Shown in pieces: positions 14,214 to 22,831 of a DNA stretch of 22,831 bases. The stretch covers positions 1 through 22,831 of the forward strand of contig JADJOZ010000006.1 of the NCBI GenBank assembly GCA_016713525.1, read 5' to 3'. Both the position numbers and the translations under genes were made by a program. The DNA comes from Bacteroidota bacterium (GTDB taxonomy: Bacteria > Bacteroidota > Bacteroidia > AKYH767-A > OLB10). Under the pieces are notes generated by a model. That model did no database searches and had not been told where the DNA came from. It was given only the letters and a program-made list of their open reading frames with translations. Numbering within the stretch: the stretch's first letter is position 1; each line of letters begins with the position of its first letter.

Positions 14214-15693
14214 TCACTCCTCAACAATCTTTACACTCGCCATCGTCTTCTCCCAATTGATCCTGCAATAATAAATCCCGGAGGTAAATTAGTTATATCC
14301 ACCTTCTTATACTGACTCCATTGTGCAACCTTTTCGATATAAACCCTTCTTCCCATAGCATCAAATATTTCCAGAATGCCAACTTCTTTCTGTGGATTGA
14401 ATCCTAAAGTAAAATATCCATTATTTGGATTGGGAAATACGTTGAGCTTGTGGTTAATAATTAGTTCAGTTGCTAATGAAGTTAACGTATCACATGGACT
14501 TCCTGCCAACGCTCCTAAAAATAATTGGGATGATTGAGTAAACTGTTGAAATTGTACGCCGGCAAGGGCACTCCATGCTGAACCAAATCACAAGCCAATT
14601 CTGCGCTATCGGGTTGGTTGATTACGTGAAGATGAAGTGTACCGTTGCCTGTGGAAATATAAATTTTACCATCTGGTGCCAATTGAGCTATGTCAAAATA
14701 AGTGCCCAAAGGTGGATTAGGTGAATAAAAACCATCCCAAACGGCAACCGTTGTTTGAGATGCAGGAATATTCGGTGCAGAAACATCAAATTGATATACA
14801 TAACGAAGTGACGAAACATATAGAAATTTGGAATTGGATGAAAATGATACACCAACTCCACTTGAACTGTCATTTATGGCAACATGCACTGGGTTGCTAA
14901 GCAACCCAGTGCATCGGTCGAAGCTGAATATGTCAAGATCTTCAATTAAGCCATAATAAGCAAACTTTAATCCATCTGGAGAAAATTGAGCCTGACCTGC
15001 GTCAGCTGCTCTTACTACTCCAATACTTTGTATGAAAGGGCCAAATAAACCAGATGGGGTGAGCAGAAATTTTAAATAAATATTTGTAAATCCCTTGTGA
15101 CAAATTATCCACCAGTCACGTCCATTTGCATGTTTGCATGCTGTCAGTTTACCAGCGTTTAATGTGTCATTAAGCAGAATTTGGTTTTTCGTTGTTATCG
15201 CTCCCAATCCTCCATTTGCGGTAATATCAATCTCACTGTAATAAAGGTATCGAGTCAATAGGTTTCCTGGAGGATCATCAACGGTACAATGAAATAAATA
15301 ATACGAATTGGTATTTCCAGGGTTGGGAACAATTATATTCATTTGGTGCGGAGGTAGGCCATCTGGATACCAAGAGGTGTAAACGCTTGGGTTTAACCCC
15401 GAACCATTCTGCATAGTATCGCCTGTTGCATCGGCAATGTACACACCGTTAGTGACAAACAATAAATTGCCATTGCTGTCGCAGATGTTGGATACAGCTC
15501 TTCTAAATTCCATTTCTCTAGTAAAAGAAGAAATTACTGGCGATCCTGAGATAAAATTCATATCAATTCCACCGAAAGGTATTGTAGCTTGTGATCCACC
15601 ATACCCCATAGTCCAAAGATTGTTTATACCCTGGGACAAAACCGTAAAGGGTAACACTAGCAGAACAAGGTATATTCTTAAGGTTTTTACCAT
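14214..15693 (-). CDS. Secreted beta-propeller-like protein with T9SS type A sorting domain (T3)
   Basis: Start ATG 15691-15693 with signal peptide MVKTLRIYLVLLVLPFTVLSQ. The mature protein begins GINNLWTMGYGGSQATIPFGG. Propeller-like blocks follow: REMEFRRAVSNICDSNGNLL, VTNGVYIADATGDTMQNGSG, CKHANGRDWWIICHKGF, QFSPDGLKFAYYG, LDIFSFDRCTGLLSNP, SFSSNSKFLYVSS, AQLAPDGKIYISTGNG and INQPDSAELACDLVQHGVPL. After one indel near 14515 (NHPNYFLGALAGSPCDTLTS) comes the T9SS sorting domain: LNVFPNPNNGYFTLGF, LEIFDAMGRRVY, VDITNLPPG, and after another indel IYYCRINWEKTMASVKIVEE with TGA at 14214-14216. About 493 residues. Closely related to the gene at 16320 along its whole length. Its ATG lies 4 bases after the stop of the upstream C-terminal fragment, suggesting co-transcription. 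Expected at the cell surface; function unknown. Confidence 0.87.
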
Positions 15694-15697
15694 TTTG

Positions 15698-16304
15698 TTA
15701 ATGTATAATTACCAGTTTTCCATTCAATTGAAAATCACTGCTCGTATTAACTTGATAATGGTATTCACCGGGAGCTAATTGTTCTGTTGACAAACTCATT
15801 TGAGTAACATCGATTTTCATCTGTTGCTTCAACTGCAACATTCCAACTGAATTAAACAGCAGAAACTCGGCTGTCGATACTTCCGGCAATTCATAAACTA
15901 ATGTAACACTATTGTTAGCAGGATTAGGATACAATCTTGCTGTTGGTTTCTTAGGTATTTGTCTGAGAATGATACCGGCTTGTAAACAGATATTAATATC
16001 ATCGTAAAACAAGTTCATCATTGAGTAACGATAGAATTGCTCTTGCTTTGAAGACTGCATTACCTCCAGCAAGTGGGCATTGTGCAGCAATACCTTCCAA
16101 TTGATTAATGGCATCGTCTCCCAATTGAAATTGCTCCTGACCTATAACAGAAAGAAAAATTTCATTTACTACCTGTTCATTAACTTCAATGGTTTCTGAA
16201 GAATAAATAGATTCATTAACAAAACGGATATTGTCAGTTGTAAGCACCAGAGAACTATCAGCAATGCTAAATACATTTCGGTTGTAATTCAAAATTGATT
16301 CCAT
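15698..16304 (-). pseudogene. C-terminal fragment of a T9SS cargo protein (T3b)
   Basis: About 200 residues starting MESILNYNRNVFSIADSSLV, with no signal peptide. It contains VNEQVVNEIFLSVIGQEQF, the block IAAQCPLAGGNAVFKARAIL and, after an indel near 16010, YDDINICLQAGI, known to me from the region just before the sorting domain of large Bacteroidota T9SS proteins. The T9SS domain follows: ARLYPNPANNSVTLVYELPE, FLLFNSVGMLQL, LSTEQLAPGEYHYQV, LNGKLVIIH and TAA 15698-15700. Upstream it is in the same frame as the end of the T4 gene: the T4 stop TAG at 16320-16322 is followed by NFRQ and then this frame. The most likely reading is the tail of a large secreted protein whose 5' part was replaced when the neighbouring gene was duplicated. 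Confidence 0.7.
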
Positions 16305-16319
16305 ATTTTGTCGGAAATT

Positions 16320-17807
16320 CTAGCATGTCCTATTCTTTAAAATCTTTACCCCTGCAACTTTAGCTTCCCACTTGATCCTACAAAAATAAATTCCCATAGG
16401 CATCGCCGTTACATCCACTTTTTATATTGACTCCACTGAGCCACTTTATCTTCGTAAACCATTCTTCCCATAGCATCAAATATTTCCAGAATGCCAACTT
16501 CCTTCTGTGCATTGAATCCTAATGTAAAATATCCATTATTGGGATTGGGAAATACGTTGAGTTTTGGGTTAATAATTACTTCAGTTGCTAATGATGTTAA
16601 CGTATCACATGGACTTCCTGCCAACGCTCCTAAAAAATAATTTGGATGATTGGGTAAACTGTTGAAATTGTATGCAGGCAGAGGCACCCCGTGCTGTACC
16701 AGGTCACAAGCTAGTCCTGCGCTGTCGGGTTGGTTAATTACATGAAGGTGTAAAGTGCTGTTGCCGGTTGCGATATATATCTTTCCATCTGGAGCCAACT
16801 GAGCAATATCAAATTTAGTTGCAAAAGGTGGATTGGGTGAATAAAATCCGTCCCAAACAGCTACGGTAGTTTTAGTGGACATAATATTTGCCGCGGTTAC
16901 ATCAAACTGGTAAACATAATTGGTGGACGAAACATACAAAAAACTGCGAGTTTGGAGAAAATGCTACACCGACTGCTGTAGCACTGTCATTTATAATTAT
17001 TGATTCAGGATTGCTCAACATACCAGTACAACGGTTGAAACTAAAAATATCAAGATCTTCTATCAATCCATAGTATGCAAACTTCATTCCATCTGGAGAA
17101 AATTGAACCTGTGCGGCGTCAGCTGCCCTAATTGTTCCAATATTCTGAGTGAACGGCCCAATTATACCATAAGGAGTAATCAAGAACTTTAAATGCATTT
17201 GTAAATGCTTTGTGACAAATAATCCACCAATCTCTACCATTTGCATGTTTGCATGTAGTTAATTTACCGGCATTTAGGGTATCATTCAGTAATGCCTGAT
17301 TTTTAATTATCACCTTGCCTAAACCTCCATTTGCGGTCATATCAATCACACTATAATAAAGGGAGTGGGTCAATAAATTTCCAGGTGGATCATCGACTGT
17401 ACAATGAAACAAATAAAATAAATACGAATTCCCGGGATCTGGAATTATGATGTTCATTTGTGGCGGAGGCAATCCATCAGGATAAAAGGAAGTATACGAG
17501 CTGGGATTAAGCCCTGATCCGTTTTGCATCGTATCGCCGGTGACATCGGCAACATAAACACCATTCGTAGCAAACAATAAATTCCATTGTTGTCACAAAT
17601 GGTGGATACCCCCCTTCGAAACTCCATCTCACGAGTTAAATACGAAATCACAGGAGCTCCTGTTATAAAGTCCATATCAATTCCTCCTAAAGGCAAAGTA
17701 GCCGAGCTCCCACCTTTCCCCATCATCCACAAATTGTTAATACCTTGCGAAAATAGTGCCGAAGGCAATACCAGAAATATGAATATCAGTTTAAGAATTC
17801 TTTTCAT
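16320..17807 (-). CDS. Secreted beta-propeller-like protein with T9SS type A sorting domain (T4)
   Basis: Start ATG 17805-17807, signal peptide MKRILKLIFIFLVLPSALFSQ, mature GINNLWMMGKGGSSATLPLGG. It matches the T3 gene block by block: REMEFRRGVSTICDNNG, ATNGVYVADVTGDTMQNGSG, CKHANGRDWWIICHKAF, QFSPDGMKFAYYG, LDIFSFNRCTGMLSNP, FLYVSSTNYVYQFDV, AQLAPDGKIYIATGNS, INQPDSAGLACDLVQHGVPL. The sorting domain reads LNVFPNPNNGYFTLGF, LEIFDAMGRMVYEDK and, after an indel near 16420, VDVTAMPMGIYFCRIKWEAK, VAGVKILKNRTC with TAG 16320-16322. Indels are also seen near 17580, 17190 and 16935. About 496 residues. The 3' halves (sorting domain and linker) of T3 and T4 are nearly identical at DNA level, pointing to a recent duplication or gene conversion. 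Function unknown; surface location inferred. Confidence 0.87.
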
Positions 17808-17810
17808 GAT

Positions 17811-17924
17811 TTAATGAATAATTAGCAGCTTGCCATTGAGTGGATTTTCGGGATAGGAGATATCCCGGAAATGAAAGATTCCGAAGCTAAATGCTCGCTT
17901 ACCAATGAAAATTTTATCACCCAT
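17811..17924 (-). pseudogene. C-terminal remnant of another T9SS cargo gene
   Basis: A 37-codon frame (17922-17924 ATG to TAA 17811-17813) ending GIFHFRDISYPENPLNGKLLIIH. This matches the end of the fragment at 15698 (GEYHYQV...LNGKLVIIH) and is the last strand of a T9SS sorting domain. It stops 3 bases before the T4 ATG, mirroring the 4-base gap between the other fragment and T3. No gene body precedes it, so it is a relic of a duplication junction. Confidence 0.65.
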
Positions 17925-18410
17925 TTTTATGAAAATTAGAAGTATACTCTCAACCAAAATTAGTATTCCATTCATCTCTCTCTCCGACTCTCTAAAAAAT
18001 AAGTGTTTTTTATGTAAATACCGGTCTATGCTTAAAATTCCTTTATTAAGAATGAATTCTATACCAAATTTAAAGGTGCTGCGACTTGTAAAATGCTGAA
18101 AATTAACATGCTTAACGGAATTTGATAACTAAATATCACGCTTTATACTTCCCAACACCTCTTGTATTAAATCTGCCCAAGCCTTAACCCGCCTTAAAAC
18201 CAACTTTTACCTCAAGACAACTGAAACCATATTCTATGCTCCATGAACATAACTTGTACAAAAAGTTTGTAAATAATAGCAACTTCAATAACTGAGATTG
18301 ATTGTCAACTCCACGCTGCTATCTCGCCATTCATTTATTAAATTGCCAAAACAGCTTCATTACCAGACTCATTTTTCAATTTTCCCTGCTAACATGCCGC
18401 AATTCCTTTC
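17925..18410. other. Gene-free stretch at the right end of the T9SS array
   Basis: Nearly 500 AT-rich bases without a convincing gene. It contains the right copy of the 30-bp direct repeat (18087-18116) and must hold the promoter of the T9SS array. I see nothing else that stands out; the open frame starting at 18298 on + is an artificial extension of the amidotransferase gene. Confidence 0.6.
18087..18116. repeat. 30-bp direct repeat, right copy, flanking the T9SS gene array
   Basis: TGTAAAATGCTGAAAATTAA followed by CATGCTTAAC; differs from 10447-10476 at two adjacent positions. Same orientation, 7.64 kb apart. Confidence 0.8.
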
Positions 18411-18441
18411 TTGCATAGTAAAGCTAAAAACCTTAATTTTG
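18411..18441 (+). promoter_or_regulatory. Bacteroidota-type promoter of the amidotransferase gene
   Basis: TTG at 18411-18413, 20 bases, then TAATTTTG at 18434-18441 (TAnnTTTG). The proposed GTG start is 36 bases further on. Confidence 0.65.
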
Positions 18442-18477
18442 CGCTTTAATTTCATTGCCGGTAGCCGAAGCACTCTT

Positions 18478-19289
18478 GTGGAACCAATTAAAGTTGCTAT
18501 TCTCGATTTATACAACAATCACCTGAATCAGGGTATGCGCTGCATCAAGCAGATTGTTGAAGAACAGGTTTTCCTATAGAATGGAAGGTTTTTGATGTGC
18601 GGGCTAAAAATGAAATTCCCGACTTAAGTTACGATGTTTATATCTCATCCGGTGGGCCTGGAAATCCTTTGGTTGGGGATGAGGAATGGGATCGGAAATG
18701 GACTTCCCTGATGGATGCCATTTTTGCGCACAATAAGGTTCCCGGAAACACTAAAAAATATGTGTTTCTCATCTGCCATTCTTTTCAGATGATGATCAAT
18801 CATTTTAAACTGGCTGAAATAACCAAACGAAAATCTACGCCTTCGGAATTTTTCCGGTTCATAAAACTGCAATTGGTGATGACGAAGCGCTGCTGGTAAA
18901 TTTACCCGAACCTTTTTATGCCGTCGATTCCCGCGATTATCAGGTTATTCAACCCGATGCAGCAAGAAATGGAGGAATTAGGCGCCCGATTGCTGTGCAT
19001 CGAAAAGATCGCCCGCATGTCCCCTATGAACGGGCAACAATGGGCATCCGTTTTCTGATGAGGTAATCGGATTTCAATTTCATCCCGAAGCAGATGTTTT
19101 TGGAATGAACCTTTACTTCCAGCGAAGCGACAAAAAAAAAGCAGGTAATAGAAACTCATGGACTTAAAAAAGTATGAGGAAATGCTCGATTATCTGAAAG
19201 ATAAAAACAAAATTCAACTTACGTATGCAACCGTTTTACCCGGTTTTCTGCGGTTGAGCATGATGAAGCTGCGTAATTTTACTTTTTAA
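18478..19289 (+). CDS. Class I glutamine amidotransferase-like protein (stand-alone, GMP synthase-like)
   Basis: Reads PIKVAILDLYNNHLNQGMRCIKQIVEE from a GTG at 18478-18480, chosen because homologous proteins begin a few residues before KVAILDLY and no ATG is available after the promoter. The glutaminase features are SYDVYISSGGPGNP (oxyanion glycine motif), VFLICHSFQMM with the nucleophile Cys, and GFQFHPEAD with the catalytic His-x-Glu. The tail is HGLKKYEEMLDYLKDKNKI...LSMMKLRNFTF and TAA 19287-19289. At least six single-base indels occur (for example near 18567, 18835, 18975, 19045). About 270 residues with no ATP-pyrophosphatase domain, so it is not a full GMP synthase. Such stand-alone amidotransferases hydrolyse glutamine for a partner ligase; the ATP-grasp-like gene 55 bases downstream is the obvious candidate partner. 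Substrate unknown. Confidence 0.82.
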
Positions 19290-19293
19290 TTAG

Positions 19294-19323
19294 TTGCAGT
19301 TTACCGACTTTCTTTTATATTTG
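19294..19323 (+). promoter_or_regulatory. Bacteroidota-type promoter of the ATP-grasp-like gene
   Basis: TTG at 19294-19296, 19 bases, then TATATTTG at 19316-19323 (TAnnTTTG), 20 bases before the ATG at 19344. The gene can therefore be expressed apart from the amidotransferase upstream. Confidence 0.65.
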
Positions 19324-19343
19324 TATTTACTAATTGTTTCGTC

Positions 19344-20517
19344 ATGATTCCGAATCTCCGTGATCCCTTTAATGCCGCCTATACCGATGAAAAATATAAA
19401 AGTCTGGTGCATGATTTAAACCAGTATGCAGGTGAAAAATCCGTTTCGTATTGCCGAAACTCCGGTATTCGTTCCTGCTGTTCTGAAAAATAAATTAACC
19501 GATGCCTGCGCCCGCATCATTGATGTGATTAAACCAACCCGGTTTTCGGGAACTTACTAACCGGGCAATTCCTCAAAACCTTTTTGTCCCCGGCGAAACC
19601 ACAATAAATCCACTTGGCTGGCATTCGATTTCGCTATCTGTCGCGATTCAAACTGGCAACTCGATCCACAACTGATCGAAATGCAGGGCTTCCCTCCTTG
19701 TTTTTTATCAACACCTCCTCGCAGAAGCATACCGAAAACTTATAACGCATCCGAATCTGTAAGCCATCTGTTCAATCATAATGATAACGGCTATGTGGCT
19801 CACATGAAGAAATTATTACTCAATGGTCACAACCCTGAAAATGTAATTCTTCTCGAAGTAGAACCCGAAAACAAAATACACGAATCGATTTTCCTGCGAC
19901 TTTTTTAAATACCGGCGTACGTCCCGTTTGCATCAGTAAAGTAAAGCGGGAAGGTAAACATTTATACTATGAATTAGATGGCCGCCGAATTGATGTGCAC
20001 CGCATTTATAACAGAGTAATTTTCGACGAATTTCAAAACGTACCGATCCGCATTGCGAGTTTAATCTTACCGAAGAAGTAGATGTTGAATGGCCGGGACA
20101 TCCAAACTGGTTTTTTTTCGTATCAGTAAATCTACCATGCCATTCCTTAATAATCCATTCGTTCCCGAAACAAAATTTCTGCACGAATTAAAATCTGCCC
20201 AGTCGACCTTGAAAATTATGTTTTAAACCTCTCCTTCTTTTTCCGGAAGTAGATGGTGATATTCCATGTTAAAAAAAGACATCGATCAGATCAAAGATCC
20301 GGAAAAACTGGATACTACGCAACGCAAAGTTACTTACGAACCTGTCCTCACCGCACCCGATGGAAATGTTAAAACTGAAATACGAATGTTGTACAGTTGG
20401 GAAGAAAAGGGATGAAGATCCTCAGTTAATTATACATGGCACGACTCAGTAAGGTGAAATGATTAGGCGAAATATAATAAAGATAAAAACTGGGTTGGCG
20501 GTAGTGTAGGATTTTTT
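19344..20517 (+). CDS. Conserved Bacteroidota protein, ATP-grasp-like
   Basis: Start ATG 19344: MIPNLRDPFNAAYTDEKYKSL, then (with indels corrected) FRIAETPVFVPAVLKNKL, a DFAICRDSNWQLDPQLIE block, MQGFPSLFFYQHLLAEAYRK, HNPENVILLEVEPE, VCISKVKREGKHLYYELDGR, RIYNRVIFDEFQ, EVDVEWAGHPNWFFRISK, LENYVLKPLFSFSGSGV, DTTQRKVTYEPVLTAPDGNV and KTEIRMLYSWE. The end is MARLSKGEMIG and NWVGGSVGFF near 20517; the exact stop is hidden by an indel. I recognise this as a protein conserved in Bacteroidota without assigned function. The order of a Lys in YVLKPLFSFSGSGV, an acidic EIRMLY strand and a late Asn resembles an ATP-grasp ligase. At least eight indels. About 395 residues. With the preceding amidotransferase it may form an ATP- and glutamine-dependent amide-forming pair, which is inference only. 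Confidence 0.72.
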
Positions 20518-20667
20518 GGGAAATGTACTTTTCTTACCCCTCAACCACCACTTTTTTTACGGATCTGTCCTATGTTCTTTAATCGCTTCAGATTAAAAAA
20601 TAAAGCTAACCTCAAATTTTAACGGGCATTATCAACGGATTAAAAACACCTTAGCGTCAGAACCCTT
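20518..20667. other. Spacer between converging genes
   Basis: About 150 bases between the ATP-grasp-like gene (+) and the sulfotransferase gene (-). No strong terminator hairpin was recognised. Confidence 0.4.
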
Positions 20668-21687
20668 TTACCCGGAGAGTTCATAACCTGCCCGCATATT
20701 CTCCTGAATTGATGGCTTCACAAATTTGAATTTCTCATCACCAAGCCACCTTTGTTCCATTGACCGGTTTTCTTGGTATCGATTCCACGTGTTTGCACCT
20801 GCATCCTGAAAATTGTTGATGATCCAACAACAGGGAATATCGAGTAATGCAGAAGAATAATTGATGCCACAGAATTGACTCACCAGCACAATTGCGCCTC
20901 GGGATTTCCAATCAACTGTTCATAGGAAACTATCTTTACAGCTGGATGATTTTCATATTCAAACCTTCTTAAAAAGTAGCATTCCATATTCTGCTGATTG
21001 TTACCGGGATGGTATTCAGCCTAGCTCTTACCGATTCCCAAAATGGAATTTCACCTCCGAAAGGTCCCCGCCATTCCCATTTATTTTTCTTGTGACAAAA
21101 AGTACTTCCCTCGGATCACGAACCATAATCTCATAATTTTTGATTCAGGAATATGCTCTAATTATGGAAGCAACCGAAAAATATTCTGAGGTGTTTGTTT
21201 GCAGGAACCAGAATTTTACCTCGAATTTTGGTTTCATTCAAACAAAATAACTGGATACAATGCAATTTCGAAATTCCATCTTTACCCGCTAAAGCAGCTT
21301 TTGCTTCCGCAAGAGGTTGCGGATTTCGGTCACCGGAAATAACCATTTCGTTGTACCAGGCACACATCCCGCCATATGATCAAATCGATTTTCTCAGTCG
21401 ATAAAGCATCCGTTGGTTCACCTTTTACCAATCCATCAAAAAATGTAATTCCTGAAAAGTAAAACATCGCGCACGATTGCCAAGTATTCTCCCGACATCA
21501 TGGCAGTCCCGATCGGCTGTTGCCTGTGATAAATAGAAACATCTTAGTCTTCGTAAAGATGAGAAAAAAAGCTCTGCAATGCAAAACCTCTTTGACCTGC
21601 AAAGGCTGAATTAGCTGCAATTGACTTCAAGGCGAAAACCCACTTTTTGAAACCTTTTTTTACTTTTGAAGAAATATTTCCTATCAT
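20668..21687 (-). CDS. Sulfotransferase family protein
   Basis: PAPS-dependent sulfotransferase fold. The 5'-phosphosulfate loop reads MFLFITGNSRSGT (GNSRSGT motif), followed by LGNRARCFTFQELHFFDGLV, EPTDALSTEK, VCAWYNEMVISGDRNPQPLAEAKAAL, GKILVPANKHLRIFF and, after indels, ESKIYEIMVRDPREVLFVTRK, where the RDPREV stretch is the 3'-phosphate site. The C-terminal part reads VKIVSYEQLIGNPEAQL, SQFCGINYSSALLDIPVVGSS and, at the end, FKFVKPSIQENMRAGYELSG with TAA 20668-20670. About 335 residues with eight or more indels. The start is uncertain: ATG 21685-21687 adds a basic 48-residue head (KVKKGFKKWVFAL), while ATG 21540-21542 begins directly at MFLFITGN. The first would overlap the start codon of the divergent gene, so the second may be correct. 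The acceptor (polysaccharide, lipid or protein) cannot be told. Confidence 0.75.
21661..21668 (+). promoter_or_regulatory. Possible -7 element for the glycosidase-like gene
   Basis: TACTTTTG matches TAnnTTTG, 17 bases before the ATG at 21686. No properly spaced -33 box is seen. It would support the shorter sulfotransferase start. Confidence 0.35.
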
Positions 21688-22831
21688 GAACAGATTCCAT
21701 CACACACACAACCATCAATAACTCTTCCTCATTGCATTAGCTTTTCACTTCCAACGGTTGCAAAAGGGACAAGCAGGTAAGAAACCAAAAATCAAAGTGG
21801 CAAGCTGCCCATTTCTGCGTCTGAAACATAAAAGTTACTGCCGACAAAGTTGCTTTTTCAGGTTAATGATCATCTGAATGGTTTCCAATGCCGCAATGAT
21901 GCATGGGCCATCGTGGAAACACCCGGTTGGCTGATAAAGTTGCGTCCCTCAACCCAAAACTGATTCGTTACCTGGCGGTGGCACCGTTGCCAGTTTCGGG
22001 ATTGGAAAACAGGTGGCCTTTGATGAATGTGAAATCACTAAAAAGAATGGAGCAATATCCCAAAAGTCCGATTTTATTGGATGATCTGAAATTTGCCTGC
22101 GATCAAACCTGGTTGCAAATCCTGTATTATTCGTTTGAATACGGTCAACTCGAATTAAGCTATCAGATGGAAATGTTGCCGTTATGCCAAATCCGATAGG
22201 ACTAAGTGGCTTTGGTAGAACTCGACAACGAAGTGTATATCGGCGAATCCTATTATGTAAGCAGGTTTCCTAACGGAGCAAGTTACGCCCAGGAGGCAAA
22301 TACCTGGATTGAGGCTGTTAAGAATTTCCCGAGTGCAAAGTCGCTGTGGTTGGTTATTCATCACGTGCAGAAAAAGGTTGCAGTTCAGAAGGAGAAAAAC
22401 ACCAGGCCCGCACCGATAATTGGAATTCTCAGGTGATCCAAAATGCGAAGAATGCCGATGGAATGACGCCCCACGTTTATGGTGGCTCAGTTTAAAATTT
22501 CTTGCCAAAGCAGCCGCCAAAGCCATCCTGCCGATGATGATGATGAAGATGGCGTTTCACCTAAATTCGAAGCTATCAGGCCAGCATTCGAAAACAAAAT
22601 TAGCGTGGGTATTATTCTGGGCAAGCCACTTTGCCCGCTGGAACAGTGCCTCTACTTATGATTAGGGATTGTTGCCTCCCCCGGTATGAAGGCCTGGATC
22701 ACAGAATACAATTTTATTTGAGGAAAGAAGGAGTTGTTACCCTTTACCAGACGCACATGGATTGTATACACCAGTTTCTCAAATTTTAATGTTTATGGAA
22801 AATCCGCTTACAGAATTGTTTTGCTATCACA
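21686..22831 (+). CDS. Glycosidase-like (clan GH-A type) lipoprotein, cut by the window end
   Basis: The frame is broken at many points, but the order of motifs is clear. From ATG 21686: MNRFHH, then LIALAF and (shifted) TSNGCKRDKQ, a likely lipoprotein signal. Next ADKVASLNPKLIRYPGGTVASF and WDWKTGG (a RYPGG barrel motif), LELSYQMEMLRYAKSIGL, VELDNEVYIGESYYVSRFPNG with an Asn-Glu pair at the acid/base position, ASYAQEANTWIEAVK, AKVAVVGYSSRAE, RTDNWNSQVIQNAKNADGMT, HVYGGS, and near the end MKAWITEYNLFE with a Glu at the nucleophile position, then MFMENPLTELFCYH. This fits a (beta/alpha)8 barrel of the arabinofuranosidase/heparanase-like group, though substrate is unknown and the family label comes from motif reading only. 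It is divergent from the sulfotransferase. The 3' end lies outside the window. Confidence 0.65.

Noticed and set aside
17905..18099. Plus-strand frame of 64 codons near the right end of the T9SS array
   Set aside because: No family features; it covers the T9SS tail remnant on the other strand and part of the direct repeat.
18298..18477. N-terminal extension of the amidotransferase from an ATT-type start at 18298
   Set aside because: It runs across the promoter boxes, has no family similarity, and homologs begin near KVAILDLY.
1..22831. tRNA, rRNA, insertion sequences, transposase or integrase genes
   Set aside because: I looked for cloverleaf patterns, conserved rRNA segments and transposase motifs and saw none.

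Overview
The window comes from a member of the Bacteroidota, most likely near the Chitinophagia/Saprospiria/Sphingobacteriia part of the phylum. Evidence: five proteins or remnants carry type IX secretion (T9SS) C-terminal sorting domains; promoters fit the Bacteroidota pattern TTG/TTTG-N17-20-TAnnTTTG; Shine-Dalgarno sequences are not evident; and several families are typical of the phylum (Bacteroidota-type HipA halves, an AsmA-like protein, a small membrane protein of the 'cytochrome B' type, 3-hydroxyanthranilate dioxygenase, an ATP-grasp-like protein). The sequence carries many single-base insertions and deletions, mostly in homopolymers, including in housekeeping genes (superoxide dismutase, HflX). 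They look like consensus errors of an unpolished assembly, so genes are given over their reconstructed extent even where the literal frame is broken.

Layout. 1-6546 is ordinary chromosome: AsmA-like protein (-, runs off the left edge), Fe/Mn superoxide dismutase (-), small Ala-rich lipoprotein (+), short-chain dehydrogenase with an internal gap (-), 3-hydroxyanthranilate 3,4-dioxygenase (+), HflX GTPase (-), and a four-helix membrane protein (-). 6547-8740 is accessory DNA built from composite repeats (pyrimidine-rich hexamer arrays, a 9-bp periodic block, GGATTAA tracts, a conserved hairpin) around a small kinase-like gene resembling the polyvalent-protein kinases. 8729-10407 is a complete hipB-hipS-hipT type tripartite toxin-antitoxin operon with a recognisable promoter and three copies of one palindromic operator.

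10480-17924 is an array, all on the minus strand, of T9SS cargo genes: one repeat-type secreted protein, three paralogous beta-propeller-like proteins (one lacking its signal peptide), and several C-terminal fragments left by duplication. A near-identical 30-bp direct repeat lies just outside both ends of this array (10447 and 18087). Another large hexamer array (12210-12607) sits between two of its genes.

18411-22831 returns to core-like genes: a class I glutamine amidotransferase and an ATP-grasp-like protein (both +, each with its own promoter), a sulfotransferase (-), and a glycosidase-like lipoprotein cut by the right edge (+).

The most interesting parts are the hipBST-like operon with its operators, the repeat element that ends exactly at the 3' ends of both kinase-fold genes, and the T9SS paralog array with its conserved gene-tail/gene-head junctions and flanking direct repeats. 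All of this rests on reading the sequence by eye; no database search was run.
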